Part shown: one piece after another, positions 62,229 to 64,000 of the stretch
Numbering within the stretch: the first letter of the stretch is position 1
Layout: each line of letters begins with the position of its first letter
From: Sulfuriferula nivalis
Lineage (GTDB): Bacteria; Pseudomonadota; Gammaproteobacteria; Burkholderiales; Sulfuriferulaceae
DNA length: 64,000 bases
NCBI RefSeq assembly: GCF_009937995.1
Contig: NZ_AP021881.1
Location: 2,914,001-2,978,000, forward strand
Direction: 5' to 3'
Position numbers and translations under genes: made by a program
Notes under the pieces: generated by a model
The model's database searches: none
The model's input: only the letters and a program-made list of their open reading frames with translations
What the model was told of the DNA's origin: nothing

Positions 62229-63566
62229 CTAATTACTAGTGGAATTTAACTGTCCAATCACAGCACGTAAATTCAATGGTGCGAAGTACTGAAACGCTTT
62301 GCCATTTTTCTGCTCCTGCAGCAAGCCAAACGTGACCAAATCCATTAAATCCTGCCGTGCCGTTGCGTAAGAAATGCCATGTGACCGCTGATGACTGCTA
62401 ATTGTATAGGTATCAGCACGCCCTTTAAGCGCTCCGGTGATAAGCGCAATTTGGCGCAAATTTAACTTGTTATTCATACCTGTTAGCAATTGCTGGGTTT
62501 GCTGTAATTCATTTTGCTTAATTGCCAGATATTCACGCAACGCATAAATAGCGCTTTGTATGGTTTCTAATTGATGAATGAGAAAATAGGTTACATCACC
62601 ATCATCTGTTTCAGTATAAAGATAAGCACGTTTATATTGCCCCGTCGCCTTACGCAAAATGCTGGAAATCGACACATATTCCATTAAACGATAACCATGC
62701 CGCACCATAGCCCAATAAAATAAAGCGCGTGCGGTACGCCCATTACCATCGGCGAATGGATGATCATATGCAAGCATAAAATGCAGCAATATGGCACGTA
62801 CCACAGGATGGCAGTATGGCTCATCATCCTCGGACTGATTAGCAAAAACACATAAGCGCTGCATACGTTGGGCTAACTCAGTTGCAAGCGGTGGTTGATG
62901 CAATACCGCGCCATCTCGATTATCGACAACATTAATCGTATCATCTTGCCGAAAACGACCTTCATCAGCCGAGTTCTCTAATGTGCCACGCGTGATTATT
63001 CGCTGAATTTCACAAATCATCTCTGGTGTTAAGTCGGTTTTTGCCAGTGTTTGTATGTATTGCATGGCGGCAAAATTATTGGCTATCATACGTTCAGAGC
63101 CATCCACAGGTTTACGTCCTGTACGCAACAACTCCTCAGCAACGCGGCGGGTGGTGGACGCACCCTCTAATTGACTAGATGTAATTGACTCTTCGATCAA
63201 TTGTCCAAAAATATAATTATCACGTGCTGCCGTATCAATTTGTGTATCCGCCCCACCTGCATGACGATCTATATAACGCAATGCTTTTAATACCGACTCA
63301 GCCAACACATAACTAAAAGGCGAGCCCTGTTTGTCACTTAGCAAAGCTAAGTTTCTGGCTTGACTCACGCGGGCGAATTTAGTTATGAGCCACCATTCAT
63401 CATGAGTAATACCCGCTGGAGTGGGCCGATGGCGTAACTCATCCCAATGAAAATAACGTTCATTTCTGACTGATTGTATAGGCAACGACACTAACTCACT
63501 CACACGCGTAGAGGAAAGTTGCGTAAGTAATTGATGTAATGACGGCGGTGTGACGGGCAAGGACAT
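62229..63566 (-). CDS. Fic-domain protein
   Basis: This 445-residue protein has the Fic active site HPFADGNGRTARALFYW (catalytic His, complete HPFx(D/E)GNGR). An inhibitory-helix motif of the [S/T]xxxE[G/N] type occurs N-terminal to it (SSQLEGASTT, about residue 135), which makes it a class II Fic protein. The C-terminus is a winged-helix-like domain (HGISYATARQDLMDLVTFGLL). It probably transfers AMP to a protein target and is autoinhibited. No separate antitoxin gene is next to it. The upstream DNA is very AT-rich with repeated ATCTATCAATTT-like words. Confidence 0.92.
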   Translation of the reverse strand: MSLPVTPPSLHQLLTQLSSTRVSELVSLPIQSVRNERYFHWDELRHRPTPAGITHDEWWLITKFARVSQARNLALLSDKQGSPFSYVLAESVLKALRYIDRHAGGADTQIDTAARDNYIFGQLIEESITSSQLEGASTTRRVAEELLRTGRKPVDGSERMIANNFAAMQYIQTLAKTDLTPEMICEIQRIITRGTLENSADEGRFRQDDTINVVDNRDGAVLHQPPLATELAQRMQRLCVFANQSEDDEPYCHPVVRAILLHFMLAYDHPFADGNGRTARALFYWAMVRHGYRLMEYVSISSILRKATGQYKRAYLYTETDDGDVTYFLIHQLETIQSAIYALREYLAIKQNELQQTQQLLTGMNNKLNLRQIALITGALKGRADTYTISSHQRSHGISYATARQDLMDLVTFGLLQEQKNGKAFQYFAPLNLRAVIGQLNSTSN

Positions 63567-63784
63567 AACTATTAATTTACAAAAAATTGATAGTTAATGA
63601 TAGGCGTAGTCAAAAAAAATATCTATCAATTTCTTAAAAACTAATAGATATTTATGTAGCCAGTTATTTTTACAACTTATAACATATTGATATTAATTAC
63701 AATAATTTACCATTCGTGATTATTATCCGCATTTAATTATTAATTTTATTAAAGTTAATAACCATCCCCATCTATCAATCGTCA

Positions 63785-64000
63785 TTAAATTGATAGATTA
63801 TTTTGCATTAGCTGAGCTATCTCAAGCTCATAAAAATTACTCGATTGCGCTAACACATCAACAACACCCTGCTGATCGGCTAACGGGCGATTTTGACTGA
63901 GCTTAAATTTGCCAACTATTTCAGTAATTTCTATCTCGAAACCCACTATCATGCCCAACAACTTCGTGCGCTGATCATCGGTTAGCGTTAAATTCCACGG
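63785..64000 (-). CDS. PaiB-like FMN-binding protein, C-terminal end only
   Basis: The last 71 codons, entering from beyond the window edge, encode WNLTLTDDQRTKLLGMIVGFEIEITEIVGKFKLSQNRP... GVVDVLAQS, ending NNLSI. The segment IVGFEIEI-x5-GKFKLSQNRP is typical of the C-terminus of FMN-binding negative transcriptional regulators (PaiB family). The rest is outside the window. It is too short for the frame listing but is clearly coding. Confidence 0.8.
   Translation of the reverse strand, partial: PWNLTLTDDQRTKLLGMIVGFEIEITEIVGKFKLSQNRPLADQQGVVDVLAQSSNFYELEIAQLMQNNLSI

Overview
The window looks like a chromosome segment of a betaproteobacterium. I infer the Nitrosomonadales/Sulfuricellaceae neighbourhood from gene content (argH-algZ-algR-hemCDXY order, periplasmic DsrE-like protein, ornithine-lipid genes, SigF/NrsF/MrpX island); this is inference, because no rRNA or tRNA gene is visible. 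It combines housekeeping loci with several accessory insertions.

Layout. (1) 1-5990, minus strand: a CzcCBA-type divalent-metal RND efflux operon followed at once by an OmpR-family response regulator cut by the window edge. (2) 6074-9261: argH divergent from an AlgZ/AlgR-type kinase-regulator pair. (3) 9395-18350: a block lying between algR and hemC, which are neighbours in many relatives. It holds a DsrE-like protein, a cyanate-type ABC transporter with cyanase, a NifA-like sigma-54 activator, and an OsmC-like / acyl-CoA-dehydrogenase-fold / DUF302 / rubredoxin operon. Two good -24/-12 promoters face away from the activator gene, and each has the same ACAAATTGTT-containing element about 91 bp upstream. 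I read this as one sigma-54 regulon. (4) 18435-21580: hemC-hemD-hemX and a short hemY. (5) 21700-27530: cassette-like small genes with attC-like sites, interrupted by an IS91-family element with a frameshifted tyrosine recombinase; this resembles an integron cassette array without an integrase.

(6) 27918-32031: an OmpA-family porin, a collagen-like lipoprotein, and a REC-PAS-GGDEF-EAL protein whose receiver lacks the phospho-acceptor Asp. (7) 32277-40913: a giant NdvB-type cyclic beta-1,2-glucan synthase with no ordinary start codon at its true N-terminus. (8) 41060-50177: a small gene, KaiC-like ATPase and hybrid histidine kinase operon, broken by one of two apparently identical IS66 copies, each with its own 8-bp target duplication.

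(9) 50288-54130: an ECF sigma/anti-sigma pair (SigF/NrsF type) divergent from msrA-yedZ-yedY-mrpX, a hypochlorite-defence island with a Met-rich periplasmic peptide. A 140-bp MITE-like element sits in the divergent promoter region. (10) 54221-64000: rep helicase, apaH (with a palindromic element between them), toxin-antitoxin remnants, small membrane proteins among diverged short repeats, a Cys/Gly-rich GRDP-like protein, olsB-olsA, a Fic protein and the end of a PaiB-like gene.

The most novel-looking unit is the sigma-54 regulon at 10.0-17.8 kb, which couples import and hydrolysis of cyanate (or a related compound) to an uncharacterised flavin/rubredoxin operon.
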